Made by a program: the position numbers and the translations under genes. A model generated the notes under the pieces. That model was given only the letters and a program-made list of their open reading frames with translations, made no database searches and was not told where the DNA came from. Below are positions 1 to 9,606 of a DNA stretch of 39,875 nucleotides, in pieces (within the stretch, counting starts at the first letter, position 1; the number at the start of each line of letters is the position of its first letter). Origin of the DNA: Dehalococcoidia bacterium (GTDB lineage Bacteria; Chloroflexota; Dehalococcoidia; Dehalococcoidales; RBG-16-60-22); the NCBI GenBank assembly GCA_011174815.1, contig DUFF01000071.1, forward strand, positions 1 to 39,875. The letters run 5' to 3'.

Positions 1-254
1 AGGCAGTGCTGCACACAGGCGGGCTCAAGCCCCTTCCTGGTGCGCGGTGCGCAAAGGATACACTGTTCTGTAGGAAACGGCAGGTAAGTAAGGTAAGCCT
101 TATCATGCGGCAGCTTCTGGACGACTTCAATTACCCTTATGCCTCCCGTCCCCGCTGGCCAGCCGTACTCCTGAGCGCAGGCGACCTGGCAGGCGTAGCA
201 GCCGGTGCAGTATTCGTAGTCTATCAACAGCCCGTATTCACATTTCTCAGGCAT
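1..254 (-). CDS. 4Fe-4S ferredoxin-type subunit of molybdopterin oxidoreductase (partial)
   Basis: Only the first 84 codons are inside the window; the gene runs off the left edge. The N-terminus carries C16-x2-C19-x2-C22-x3-C26 followed by C65-x2-C68-x11-C80-x3-C84, the cysteine spacing of DmsB/NrfC/PsrB-type electron-transfer subunits that hold several [4Fe-4S] clusters. No signal peptide is visible, so the protein is probably cytoplasmic. Its ATG overlaps the end of the upstream molybdopterin oxidoreductase gene by 8 nt, so the two are probably translationally coupled and form one complex, with this subunit carrying electrons to or from the molybdenum subunit. Whether a membrane anchor follows cannot be seen. 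Confidence 0.88.
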   Translation of the reverse strand, partial: MPEKCEYGLLIDYEYCTGCYACQVACAQEYGWPAGTGGIRVIEVVQKLPHDKAYLTYLPFPTEQCILCAPRTRKGLEPACVQHC

Positions 255-2718
255 CTTCCGTCTCCTCTCTGCCGTTGACCTTGTAGACCCGGCAAAGCAA
301 ATGCTTAATCGGGGCACCCAGGCCGTCTTTGCCCTGACAGCCCATAGGAATCAGCTGATTGATATTGGATTCCCATACCCCGAACAGAGAAGGCTCCTCT
401 CCCGGCTTTTCGGGGAACCACCAGCCGTGAGCGGCCATCACCATCCATTTCGGTACCTCCAAGGTGACTTTGGCCTTCAGCTGGCACCTGCCCAGCCAGT
501 TTTCCACCCAGACCCACTCGCCATTACCGATATTCAGCGACCTGGCCGTATCGGGGTGGATTTCAAGCACGGGGTCGGGATCGATTTCCCGTAGCCACGG
601 GATATTACGGTGCTCCGCGTGAAAGAACACCGGCGACCTCCTCCCCGTGGACAGGATAAGCGGGTACTTTTTATACAGCTCCGGCTGGCTGACGGGCGTG
701 AACGGCGGCTCTTCATGGTGGGGCATGGGCTCCAGCCCCCACTCTTCGCGCAGCGTTGAGTACAGCTCTACCTTGCCGGAAGGGGTCTGAAACCCGGGCT
801 TTTTATCCGGTCGCAGCAGCCCCTTCTGGAATCGGTGGTACGGTGCACTGGGGTGGCCTTCCAGGGGAATAGCCCAGCCTTTGCTCTGCAACTCCCTGAA
901 GGTCATGCCGGAAGGCTTGATTATCTCGTCATAGAGCTCATAGATGTCTTTCCAGTGAAAATCCGGGTCAAACCTCTTGGCCAGCTCGAAGTTGATTTCC
1001 ACGTCGGGCTTGCATTCCGGCACCGATATAGCCTTATTGATGCTCTGCAGGGGCACCCACCAGCTCCTGATGCCGTCTTTTTCCAGAAAAGTGGCCGACG
1101 GCAGCACCACATCGGCCAGCTGGGTGGTGGGGTTCATGAAAAGGTCAGCGACCACCACAAAGTCGAGTTTCTTCAGCGCCTCCACCCACTTCTTAGGGTC
1201 AAGCCCCAGGCCGACCACGGGACTGGCGGCCTGTATCCACATTCCCCTGATGGGGTAGGGCTTGCCGGTGAAAATCTGCTCCAGAACCAGGTCCGTCTGG
1301 GCCCGCCAGATGAATTTGTTCAGAGGGCCGTAGCGGTCGATGCCAATCCTTTTCTGGTCCGCCTCTTTGGAAGCCAGCTTGATGACTCCTTTGCTCCCGG
1401 GCAGAGCGTACGCCACCACATCAAAAGCGAAACGGGAAATCACGTTCCCGCCGGGGACATCCAGGTTCCCGGTAATGCACCATAAGCTGACGATGGCCTG
1501 GACGGTGGGCGTGATGGCCGGTGTCATATCGATGGGCACTCCCCAGTGTATGGCGGCCGGTTTGCTATTAGCGTAAAAGCGCGCTGCCTCCGCAATGTCC
1601 TCCTTAGGGACCCAGGTGATTTGCGAGACCCGCTCGAGCGGGTACTGGTTCACCTGCTGGCGGAAGGCAGACCACACCGTCTGGACGGGTATTTTGTCCC
1701 CGTTGGCAAGGCGGACTTCATACTCTCCTTCCAGGGCCGGTCTGGTGTCTGACGAGCGATACTCCACATTCCCGGAATCCCACACCACCGGCGCCTGCTT
1801 TGCCGTGTCCCACACCACAAAATTACCCGGCGAACCGTTCTCAATCAAATCGCTCTCTCGAAGCAGCTTTCCGGTATCGCCCCTGAGCAAGTGGGTCGCA
1901 TTCGTCCACTGCTCCACAAATCCTTTATCGTACAGGCCTTCATTGATTATCACGTTGAGAAAACCCATAGCCAGGGCTCCATCCGTTCCCGGGCGAAGCT
2001 GGAGCCATTTCTTTGCCCTCGAGGCAAACCACGACAGCCTGGGGTCAATAGCGATAATCTCGGTGCCTCTTTTCATAAGGTCGATAATCCAGTGTCCGAA
2101 GAGATTGTCCGGGCATGAGGCGGGGATATTGTAGCCCCAGATTACCATGCACTTCGGGACCTCGTATCTAGGACTGTCATAGCGTTCCGGGAGCCACTGC
2201 GCGGCATCGAATACGCAGTAATCGCCCTGAACGGTATCTACCGCCGACATCCTGGGGCTGTAACAGGCCAGTCCGCTCAGGGCAAACATGACGTTCGGGC
2301 TGCCGTAGGCATAAGCCAGCATACATATCCAGGGCCCGATGTCCCTGCCGGTGCCCATGGAGAAGATAACGCTCTCCGGTCCGAACTCTTCCCGGATTTG
2401 CTTCATTCTCGTTTCTATCAGGTCAAAGGCCTCATCCCAGGAAATCTCCTGCCACTTGCCTTCCCCCCGCTCTCCCACCCTTTTCAGGGGACGGGTCAGC
2501 CGGTCCGGGTGGTTCACGTATTGGGTCATGGCCAGACACCTAGAGCAGAGGCGTCCCTGGTTCCAGGGATGCTCCGGGTCACCCTCAATCTTGACCAGTT
2601 TGCCATCCTCGATATGGGCCAGCACACCGCAGCCGCCATGGCAACCGGGCCCCGCCGACCACGTTGTTGTCCGTACGATACGTCTTTCTCCCTTCATTGC
2701 CCGGTTTTCTCCCTTCAT
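247..2718 (-). CDS. Molybdopterin-dependent oxidoreductase, catalytic subunit (DMSO reductase superfamily)
   Basis: About 823 residues, normal for the superfamily. The N-terminal iron-sulfur region has C26-x3-C30-x27-C58, but the additional cysteine normally found ahead of these is not seen. A GSPNV motif leads to C152-Y-S-P-R, where the cysteine is a candidate molybdenum ligand. The C-terminal part (from about residue 680) looks like a molydopterin-dinucleotide-binding domain. No twin-arginine signal is present, so a cytoplasmic enzyme is likely. I chose ATG 2718, preceded by an AAAGGGA ribosome site; an in-frame TTG at 2760 is less likely. It lies 44 nt after the tyrosine phenol-lyase and overlaps the Fe-S subunit by 8 nt. 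The substrate is unknown; hydroxytransferase-like or reductase roles are both possible. Confidence 0.9.
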   Translation of the reverse strand: MKGENRAMKGERRIVRTTTWSAGPGCHGGCGVLAHIEDGKLVKIEGDPEHPWNQGRLCSRCLAMTQYVNHPDRLTRPLKRVGERGEGKWQEISWDEAFDLIETRMKQIREEFGPESVIFSMGTGRDIGPWICMLAYAYGSPNVMFALSGLACYSPRMSAVDTVQGDYCVFDAAQWLPERYDSPRYEVPKCMVIWGYNIPASCPDNLFGHWIIDLMKRGTEIIAIDPRLSWFASRAKKWLQLRPGTDGALAMGFLNVIINEGLYDKGFVEQWTNATHLLRGDTGKLLRESDLIENGSPGNFVVWDTAKQAPVVWDSGNVEYRSSDTRPALEGEYEVRLANGDKIPVQTVWSAFRQQVNQYPLERVSQITWVPKEDIAEAARFYANSKPAAIHWGVPIDMTPAITPTVQAIVSLWCITGNLDVPGGNVISRFAFDVVAYALPGSKGVIKLASKEADQKRIGIDRYGPLNKFIWRAQTDLVLEQIFTGKPYPIRGMWIQAASPVVGLGLDPKKWVEALKKLDFVVVADLFMNPTTQLADVVLPSATFLEKDGIRSWWVPLQSINKAISVPECKPDVEINFELAKRFDPDFHWKDIYELYDEIIKPSGMTFRELQSKGWAIPLEGHPSAPYHRFQKGLLRPDKKPGFQTPSGKVELYSTLREEWGLEPMPHHEEPPFTPVSQPELYKKYPLILSTGRRSPVFFHAEHRNIPWLREIDPDPVLEIHPDTARSLNIGNGEWVWVENWLGRCQLKAKVTLEVPKWMVMAAHGWWFPEKPGEEPSLFGVWESNINQLIPMGCQGKDGLGAPIKHLLCRVYKVNGREETEDA

Positions 2719-2762
2719 TACTTGCGTCCCTTTATAGTTCCTCAGCCACCCGAATCTCAATC

Positions 2763-4187
<1,425 letters not shown>

Positions 4188-4309
4188 TCATGGCAGTTAT
4201 CATATTGCTGGGGCAGGTTTGTGTCTAAAACTAATGTAATTTCTCCTCTGTAAAATGGCTTTCCAAAACCCAAAACAGGCTGACATCAGCGTTACCGGTG
4301 CTGAATCTC

Positions 4310-5095
4310 TTAGTAGTGCGAAATATGCAGCCCGCAGTTTACTACCAGCGTATGACCGGTTATGGCGCTTGATTCATCAGAGGCCAGGAAAACAGCGGCC
4401 GCCGCAACCTCCGACGGCTCAATAAGTCTCTTAAGGGAAAAGTCTCTGGTCAGCCTTGTCAGTATTTCCTCACGGTCCACTCCAAGTGCCTTGGCCTTGG
4501 CACTGGCTGCATTGAGGATACGGCTGCCCCTTACTGCCGCCGGGCTGATACAGTTCACGCGAATATTGTACTCTCCTGCCTCGATGGCCATCGTCTCCGT
4601 GAAAGCAATAACACCCATCTTGGAGACGCAGTACGGGCTTCGCATCGGGAAACCGGACTGCCCGCCCACCGAGCTAATATTGATAATATTTCCGCTCTTT
4701 CGCGGCATCATGTCCTTCAAGACTTCCCGGGAACAGAGCAAGGTTCCTGTCAGATTAACCGCCAGCACTTCATTCCATTTGTCCAGTTCCATATCGACTA
4801 TCCTGGCGGTGGGTCCGGCGATGCCCGCGTTGTTAATCAGGATATCTATTCTTCCGTATTCGGCCAGCGCCTGGGCCACCATTTTCCTCACCTGGTTTTC
4901 GTTGGTGATATCAGTCGGTATTGCCCTAGCCCTTCCTCCGCCGGCATTTATAGCATCGGCCACCTCATTGAGCCGGGATGCATTGCGCGCTGCGATGACC
5001 ACAATCGCTCCCTCAGAGGCGAAGGCCTGGGTAATGGCCAGTCCGATGTCCGAGCCGCCCCCAGTAATTACAGCAACCTTATCTTTTAGCCTCAT
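4310..5095 (-). CDS. Short-chain dehydrogenase/reductase (SDR)
   Basis: 261 residues, classical SDR size. The N-terminal Rossmann motif is TGGGSDIG (about residues 11-18), followed by NNAG, a catalytic serine in ISSVGG and the active-site pair in YCVSK (YxxxK). The protein should use NAD(P)H to oxidise or reduce a hydroxyl/keto group in the cytoplasm; its substrate cannot be read. ATG 5095 is preceded by AGAGG at suitable spacing; an upstream TTG at 5104 has no better site. It lies 131 nt before tyrosine phenol-lyase and 193 nt after the homoserine-dehydrogenase-like gene, all on one strand, so it may share their transcript. Confidence 0.88.
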   Translation of the reverse strand: MRLKDKVAVITGGGSDIGLAITQAFASEGAIVVIAARNASRLNEVADAINAGGGRARAIPTDITNENQVRKMVAQALAEYGRIDILINNAGIAGPTARIVDMELDKWNEVLAVNLTGTLLCSREVLKDMMPRKSGNIINISSVGGQSGFPMRSPYCVSKMGVIAFTETMAIEAGEYNIRVNCISPAAVRGSRILNAASAKAKALGVDREEILTRLTRDFSLKRLIEPSEVAAAAVFLASDESSAITGHTLVVNCGLHISHY

Positions 5096-5288
5096 GAATT
5101 GCAACCTCTATGCCTGTTTATTCTCTGGCTTTCCAATTCTGCACCGATATTAAGTGCTCGGCAATGCCCTCGCCGATAGCAGATTGTTCTTTGTTTCCAA
5201 ATTGAAAATAATAGAGATTATCAAGTTCATTTAACAAAATGAAGATGTGTCAGGTCAACCCGATATCCATGGATAGCACATATACTTT

Positions 5289-6650
5289 TCAATTTTTAAT
5301 GAGCGGCTTGGAATCGTCTTCTAGCGTTTTGCGTAACTCATAGGATAGCTGGCTTCTATCCAACTCTACATCTTGGTAAGTCAGGATGGAATCCTGCCTC
5401 ACTGGCCGCAGGAGTTTTGCGCCGCGGCTTAATCCTATCGGTAGATAGCTTCCCGCTACGCTTTCATCTGCTCTAACCAGACGGCCATATACCGTATAGC
5501 CACCTTCGCCATCCAGGATATCACCCTTTTTCAAATCTTTCTTGGCTACCGAAGGGACATCAGCGGCGAAGAAATTCGCCGAGCCAGTTGCTTCGCCGCG
5601 AAGGGCCACTTTTGCGATGCTCATGCCCAGTTCGAGCCCGATAAGGTGGTAAGGCCGGAAAGCGGCCGCATACTGGCCAGAAGTATCTTTAACAAAATCA
5701 TGCGTAGAGAGAAATCGACGCATATGATTGGTCATTACTCGGAATACAACATAAACTCCCCAGCGCAGATGGTCATTTATGGGGCTCCCATCTCTTTGTT
5801 CGCTGGCCACAACTTCCACGGTTCCGCTATGTTCCAGAATTCCGCCATCATTCATCGGCTTCAGCACATTTGCCAGATTCCTAACCCCTACTGGGGGAAA
5901 TTGCAAGCCATTTTTTTGCGGCACCAATCCAGAGGCATTAGATAGGGCACACATTTCAATGGCGGACTTGGTGCCATCTAGGAAGGAATTGTACATCTTG
6001 GCATTATACCGACCGGATGACAATTGTTCCTCGGAAAAACCGAAATAGTCCCAAACGGTCTCGGGAGTCGAATAATGGTATTTTGGTTGATAATGGGTTC
6101 CTTTGCCGGCACAGACAACCTCGACGCCTATGGTGCGCGCCCAATCAACCATTTCCTCAATTATCGCCGGTTGATCCCCGTAGGCCAAAGAGTAAACCAC
6201 CCCTTTTTCCCTGGCTCTTTTATTGAGCACCTGCCCCAACAGCGCATCCGCCTCAATATTTACCATGACTATATGTTTGCCGTATTCTATGGCGGTCCAG
6301 GCATGGTACGCTCCGGCCTCGGCAACTCCGGTGCTTTCGACAATAACATCCAGTTCCGCTTTGATTAGCGCCTCCGGGTTATCGGTCAGTACTATTTTCC
6401 TCTTATTGGCGCTGTCATTGATAGCGCCGGCGGAATTCTCGTAAGCGATGGCCTCTTCAGGGAAACCGATTTCCTGGCAGGTCTGCGTTGCTTTGGCCAA
6501 ATCAAGTTCGGCGATGCCAACCAGTCTCATCCCGGGAGTTCGTTTCGCTTGAGCCAGGAACATCGAGCCGAAGGTTCCGGCCCCAATGACGCCGATCCTT
6601 ATGGGACTGTTTGTGGCCTCTCTTTGTTGAAGAGATTGGTATAAGCTCAT
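5289..6650 (-). CDS. Homoserine dehydrogenase-like NAD(P) oxidoreductase with C-terminal SAF domain (COG4091 type)
   Basis: 453 residues. A Rossmann fold opens with GVIGAGTFG (G23-x-G25-x2-G28). The middle resembles the homoserine-dehydrogenase/GFO-IDH-like fold, and the C-terminal 90 residues contain LKKGDILDGEGGYTVYGRL, typical of an SAF domain. This layout matches the predicted homoserine-dehydrogenase-like proteins of COG4091, which are catabolic and not part of threonine synthesis. The reaction is not known; oxidation of a hydroxy acid is a reasonable guess. The ribosome site is weak (GCGAG). There is a 187-nt gap upstream to the BKACE gene and a 193-nt gap downstream to the SDR. Confidence 0.82.
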   Translation of the reverse strand: MSLYQSLQQREATNSPIRIGVIGAGTFGSMFLAQAKRTPGMRLVGIAELDLAKATQTCQEIGFPEEAIAYENSAGAINDSANKRKIVLTDNPEALIKAELDVIVESTGVAEAGAYHAWTAIEYGKHIVMVNIEADALLGQVLNKRAREKGVVYSLAYGDQPAIIEEMVDWARTIGVEVVCAGKGTHYQPKYHYSTPETVWDYFGFSEEQLSSGRYNAKMYNSFLDGTKSAIEMCALSNASGLVPQKNGLQFPPVGVRNLANVLKPMNDGGILEHSGTVEVVASEQRDGSPINDHLRWGVYVVFRVMTNHMRRFLSTHDFVKDTSGQYAAAFRPYHLIGLELGMSIAKVALRGEATGSANFFAADVPSVAKKDLKKGDILDGEGGYTVYGRLVRADESVAGSYLPIGLSRGAKLLRPVRQDSILTYQDVELDRSQLSYELRKTLEDDSKPLIKN

Positions 6651-6837
6651 AATTAACTCGCTTGGCTCATTGCGACTGCCGCACGTGCTATGAGACTAGA
6701 ATAGAGGGTATGTACTCCAATATCTGCGCTTTCTCTTGCCTCACTATATCCTCAGTATCCAAACAAAGAAGCGCTACGGTCGCGTATCGGGCGCCTGGCT
6801 ATAAATGATTCAAACTAAATTACGCTTTCCAGTCGGA

Positions 6838-7713
6838 TTATTTAACCTGCAACTTCTTTAATCCCAGCAAATCACGTGCTTCATCCGGCGTAGCTATCGT
6901 CCGTCCGAGGTCCTTACCTATCCGGACTATTCTGGTAACGAGCTCGGCGTTGCTTTTAGCCAGAACCCCTCTACTGTAATATATATTATCCTCAAAACCG
7001 ACCCGGGCATGGCCGCCAAGAAGAATTGACTGTACCACGGCCGGTGTCTGGTCGGCACCGACGCCGAGAGTCATGAACATCGAATCTGGAGGAAGCTGGT
7101 CAACGAGGTGCATCATATTCCTCGGCGTATAGGGAGTGGCATTCTGTGCCGTCCTTTGCATACCTAGAGGAAAGTCAATCCAGTAAGGTTTGGGGATGGG
7201 GAAATTCTCAATAAGATATTTGACTTCCACGGCTAAACTGCCCAATCCGCCATGCAGTTCAAACTCGGGTTTTATATCTTTGTCCAGCAGCGCCTTCATC
7301 ATTCTTTCGTCAAAAGAACGCGTCCAGGGTCGAATCCGTTCCTGTCCCGCGCTCATGAAGACAGCAACCCCGACGTTAAAGGATACCATTTCCGGGCCAG
7401 CCTCAAGGACCCTGAATCCATCCTCGACGCTAGCGCCCTCTTCACGTCCCGGAGAAGTGCTGAATGCGACAACTATGTCACATTTCTTCTCCTTTATCAG
7501 GCGGGCTGTTTCGCGAAAAACCTCAGGATCAGTGGTAGCCATACCTTCTTTATTGCGGGCGTGAATATGAGCTATAGAAGCACCTTCGTTCCAAGAACGG
7601 TAGACTTCTTCGGCAATTTCCTCAGGACTAGTTGGTATGCTTGGATTCGCCTCCTTGGTCAAGAAACTGCCACAGGGAGCAACACAAACAATGAGTTTAT
7701 CGGTAGCTATCAT
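6838..7713 (-). CDS. Beta-keto acid cleavage enzyme (BKACE, DUF849)
   Basis: 291 residues. BKACE proteins are Zn enzymes that condense a beta-keto acid with acetyl-CoA, giving acetoacetate and a new acyl-CoA (Kce of lysine fermentation is the founder). Seen here: the zinc motif AHIHAR (H49, H51), FSTSPGREEG, ELHGGLGSL, and GHARVGFEDN with the conserved glutamate/aspartate near 241-242. I place the start at 7713 because GGAGGG lies 5 nt upstream; the in-frame ATG at 7725 is itself part of that ribosome-binding stretch and has no site of its own. The gene follows the ATC-hydrolase-like gene by 72 nt. Substrate specificity is open. Confidence 0.9.
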   Translation of the reverse strand: MIATDKLIVCVAPCGSFLTKEANPSIPTSPEEIAEEVYRSWNEGASIAHIHARNKEGMATTDPEVFRETARLIKEKKCDIVVAFSTSPGREEGASVEDGFRVLEAGPEMVSFNVGVAVFMSAGQERIRPWTRSFDERMMKALLDKDIKPEFELHGGLGSLAVEVKYLIENFPIPKPYWIDFPLGMQRTAQNATPYTPRNMMHLVDQLPPDSMFMTLGVGADQTPAVVQSILLGGHARVGFEDNIYYSRGVLAKSNAELVTRIVRIGKDLGRTIATPDEARDLLGLKKLQVK

Positions 7714-7785
7714 GGTTCCCTCCATAATACTTTAATTGATTCATTATATTCCATATGTCTATTGGATGCTGACAGGCGGTTACGC

Positions 7786-8292
7786 TTAAGTCTTGAGGTA
7801 AAATATGTGATCGCAGTAATCGGCGCCTTCCATAAGGGTCTTGGTTCGCTGGAAACCGATGTCAGGATTAAAGGCTGCGGCCATGGGTTCATCTCCTTCG
7901 CACAGCCATAAGCCGATATCCAGCGCGTCCAACTCGGCGAGTATTGGCACCCACATACACCCCGTGAAGCAGTAAGCCTGGCGTTTATCCGTGTCCTCGA
8001 CTTTACGCCACTCGTGGCTGCCGGCACATCCCGCTTCCAGCGCGGAGCAGAAAGCCCGCAGCGTGCTGGCGTCGGCGTCCTGTGCCATCTTCCGCCCCCT
8101 TTCCGCCGCCACCTCTTTGAATGCCTGGTGAATCGTCTCTACACCCTCATCGCCGTACTTTTTTTGAATAGCCCGGACGGCTTTCACCAGCAAGGTAGCA
8201 CTGGTAAACATCTTCGAACGTAACTTCGTCAGGAACGCCCTTTCCAGCGCCTCCGGGATGGGTTCGGACGATATCTGTTGCAGTGAACTCAT
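7786..8292 (-). CDS. L-2-amino-thiazoline-4-carboxylic acid hydrolase-like protein
   Basis: 168 residues. The C-terminal part, with CEGDEPMAAAFNP, GFQRTKTLMEGADYCDH and paired cysteines (CFTGCMW), fits the ATC hydrolase family as I recall it (PF14196). The founding enzyme hydrolyses a thiazoline ring in L-cysteine production; many bacterial members have no known substrate, so the name is by family only. The N-terminal 60 residues are helical and lack recognised motifs. No signal peptide or membrane segment is visible. ATG 8292 has an excellent AAAGGAGG site. It is 43 nt downstream of the HD-domain gene and 72 nt upstream of BKACE, which suggests one transcript. Confidence 0.75.
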   Translation of the reverse strand: MSSLQQISSEPIPEALERAFLTKLRSKMFTSATLLVKAVRAIQKKYGDEGVETIHQAFKEVAAERGRKMAQDADASTLRAFCSALEAGCAGSHEWRKVEDTDKRQAYCFTGCMWVPILAELDALDIGLWLCEGDEPMAAAFNPDIGFQRTKTLMEGADYCDHIFYLKT

Positions 8293-8335
8293 GCTCTCCT
8301 CCTTTCAACAGATTTGGATGACAGGAAAAACCATC

Positions 8336-8917
8336 TCAGCTTTCCAGGATACCGGCCTTCCCGAGTATTCTCCAGAAAGCGTAGTCAGCGTAATGGACGA
8401 TTTCACATACCAGGCTCCGCTCTACATTATCCCCTTCCGGCGAATGACAGCCGACAATGTGGGCTATCTTTTCCGGGAGCCCGGCAGACAGGGCGATATA
8501 CACCCCGTAGATGGGGTGCCGAATCGAAGGCCATCCAGTTATTTTTACGTCTTCCTGCCATCTTTTTTGGTTCTGGGGGTCAAACTCAAACGGCTTGCCA
8601 AGGTCGTGGCAGAGCCCGCCGGCGATAACTTCATCCATATCCACATCGAACTGCGCAAAGCCATCTTTTAATTCCTGAGCAATCGCCAGTGACATCCGGG
8701 CTACATACCTCAGGTGGTCAGCCTGCGTTCCCATTCGCATTTGAGGGGTATTGGGGTTTCCAGAGGGTGGTATGTCTTCTATCTTCTCAAATCCGCTATT
8801 CATAAGCGCCATGGTCCAGGCATCATAGACCGACTCTCTTAATTTGCGATTTTTTATCTGTTGCGCTTCCGGGAGCGATTCGATGACTCCTTTTCTTACT
8901 AATTCTTTGTCTTTCAT
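8336..8917 (-). CDS. HD-domain metal-dependent hydrolase
   Basis: 193 residues. H68, the H104-D105 pair in GLCHDLGK, a histidine in RHPIYGVY and a later one in HIVGCHSPEG form the usual metal-ligand order of an HD domain, expected to act on phosphate esters or related bonds. Sequence around FDPQNQKRWQEDVKITG is not familiar, so no substrate is proposed. ATG 8917 has AGGAGG 9 nt upstream. This is the first gene of the leftward cluster and is divergent from the RidA-like gene, with about 210 nt between them. Confidence 0.82.
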   Translation of the reverse strand: MKDKELVRKGVIESLPEAQQIKNRKLRESVYDAWTMALMNSGFEKIEDIPPSGNPNTPQMRMGTQADHLRYVARMSLAIAQELKDGFAQFDVDMDEVIAGGLCHDLGKPFEFDPQNQKRWQEDVKITGWPSIRHPIYGVYIALSAGLPEKIAHIVGCHSPEGDNVERSLVCEIVHYADYAFWRILGKAGILES

Positions 8918-9064
8918 CTGTTATGTCCTCCTGAATTTATACAATAAGCGAAACCTTGAAGATGCTGCTGCTCATTTATTTTATAATCATACCATGTCAC
9001 TAAATAGGATAGCTTATTTCCACAAAGATGGCTATGCTGGTTAAAGCTAGAGAGCCGCGAGAAT

Positions 9065-9092
9065 TTGACAAATAAATTTAACCGGTTAAACT
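9065..9092 (+). promoter_or_regulatory. Sigma-70-type promoter of the ridA-like/SDR pair
   Basis: A perfect -35 TTGACA (9065-9070) is followed after 16 bp by TAAACT (9087-9092), which matches four of six consensus positions. Transcription would begin around 9100, giving a leader of about 30 nt ahead of the GTG at 9131. Confidence 0.6.
9077..9090. promoter_or_regulatory. 14-bp perfect palindrome, likely repressor operator
   Basis: TTTAACCGGTTAAA reads identically on both strands. It lies between the -35 and -10 elements and overlaps the latter, the classical place for a repressor. The CG centre with flanking A/T resembles LacI/GalR-family operators (family knowledge; no such regulator gene is in the window). 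Confidence 0.55.
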
Positions 9093-9130
9093 ACTAATTA
9101 CTCATTAAAAGAAAAGGAGGACTAAGGGAA

Positions 9131-9553
9131 GTGGCAAAGAGGGAACAAATCAACTGGGGAATATTTCCGGAAGAACACAAAGACGACTTAATGAAGAAAC
9201 ATCTCTATTACGTTCCAGGAATAGTCGTCAGCAACATAAGCAAACAAATTTATGTTTCCGGACAAAATGGCCTTAGGAGAGATGCACAGGGACGGGTATT
9301 AAACGAGGGAGACCTTGAGGACCAAACCGGAGTAGCACTGGAGAAAATTAAAACCATACTGGCGAAGGCAGGGGCAACACTGAGTGATGTTGTTCAGGTT
9401 ACCGTTTTCCTCCGCGATGCCAGTGAGCGTGATAAGCACGCTGAGATACGTGCCAAATACTTTAAAGAGGGGCAGCCGGCGAGTACTCTCGTGGGTACCG
9501 ACTTTATTTTTAAGGAAATGCTGGTAGAGATTAATGCCATAGCGGTTGTTTGA
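9131..9553 (+). CDS. RidA/YjgF/YER057c-family protein lacking the signature arginine
   Basis: 140 residues. The fold signature is clear: YVSGQNG, GDLEDQTGVALEKIKTILAKAGATLSDVVQVTVFLRD and the C-terminal LVEINAIAV. RidA proteins are small trimers that hydrolyse reactive imines/enamines from PLP enzymes. The usual PAR-T motif is PAST here, so residue 118 is serine where the substrate-carboxylate-binding arginine is expected. This points to a divergent Rid subfamily with a different substrate. GTG 9131 is used, with AGGAGG 10 nt upstream. It is followed by the KduD-like SDR, which suggests a joint catabolic role. Confidence 0.88.
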   Translation: MAKREQINWGIFPEEHKDDLMKKHLYYVPGIVVSNISKQIYVSGQNGLRRDAQGRVLNEGDLEDQTGVALEKIKTILAKAGATLSDVVQVTVFLRDASERDKHAEIRAKYFKEGQPASTLVGTDFIFKEMLVEINAIAVV

Positions 9554-9606
9554 ATCCGCAGTCGTCTCCGGAGATTAGAGTCAATAAATTAAGGAGGGGA
9601 GCAAGA

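Noticed and set aside
835-1485. Open frame of 216 codons on the plus strand
   Set aside because: Antisense to the conserved Mo oxidoreductase gene; no family motif and no ribosome site.
4279-4308. Small inverted repeat (TCAGC...GCTGA) upstream of tyrosine phenol-lyase
   Set aside because: Only a 5-bp stem with a 9-nt loop; expected by chance.
7714-7725. Longer BKACE start at ATG 7725
   Set aside because: That ATG is part of the GGAGGG ribosome-binding site of the ATG at 7713.
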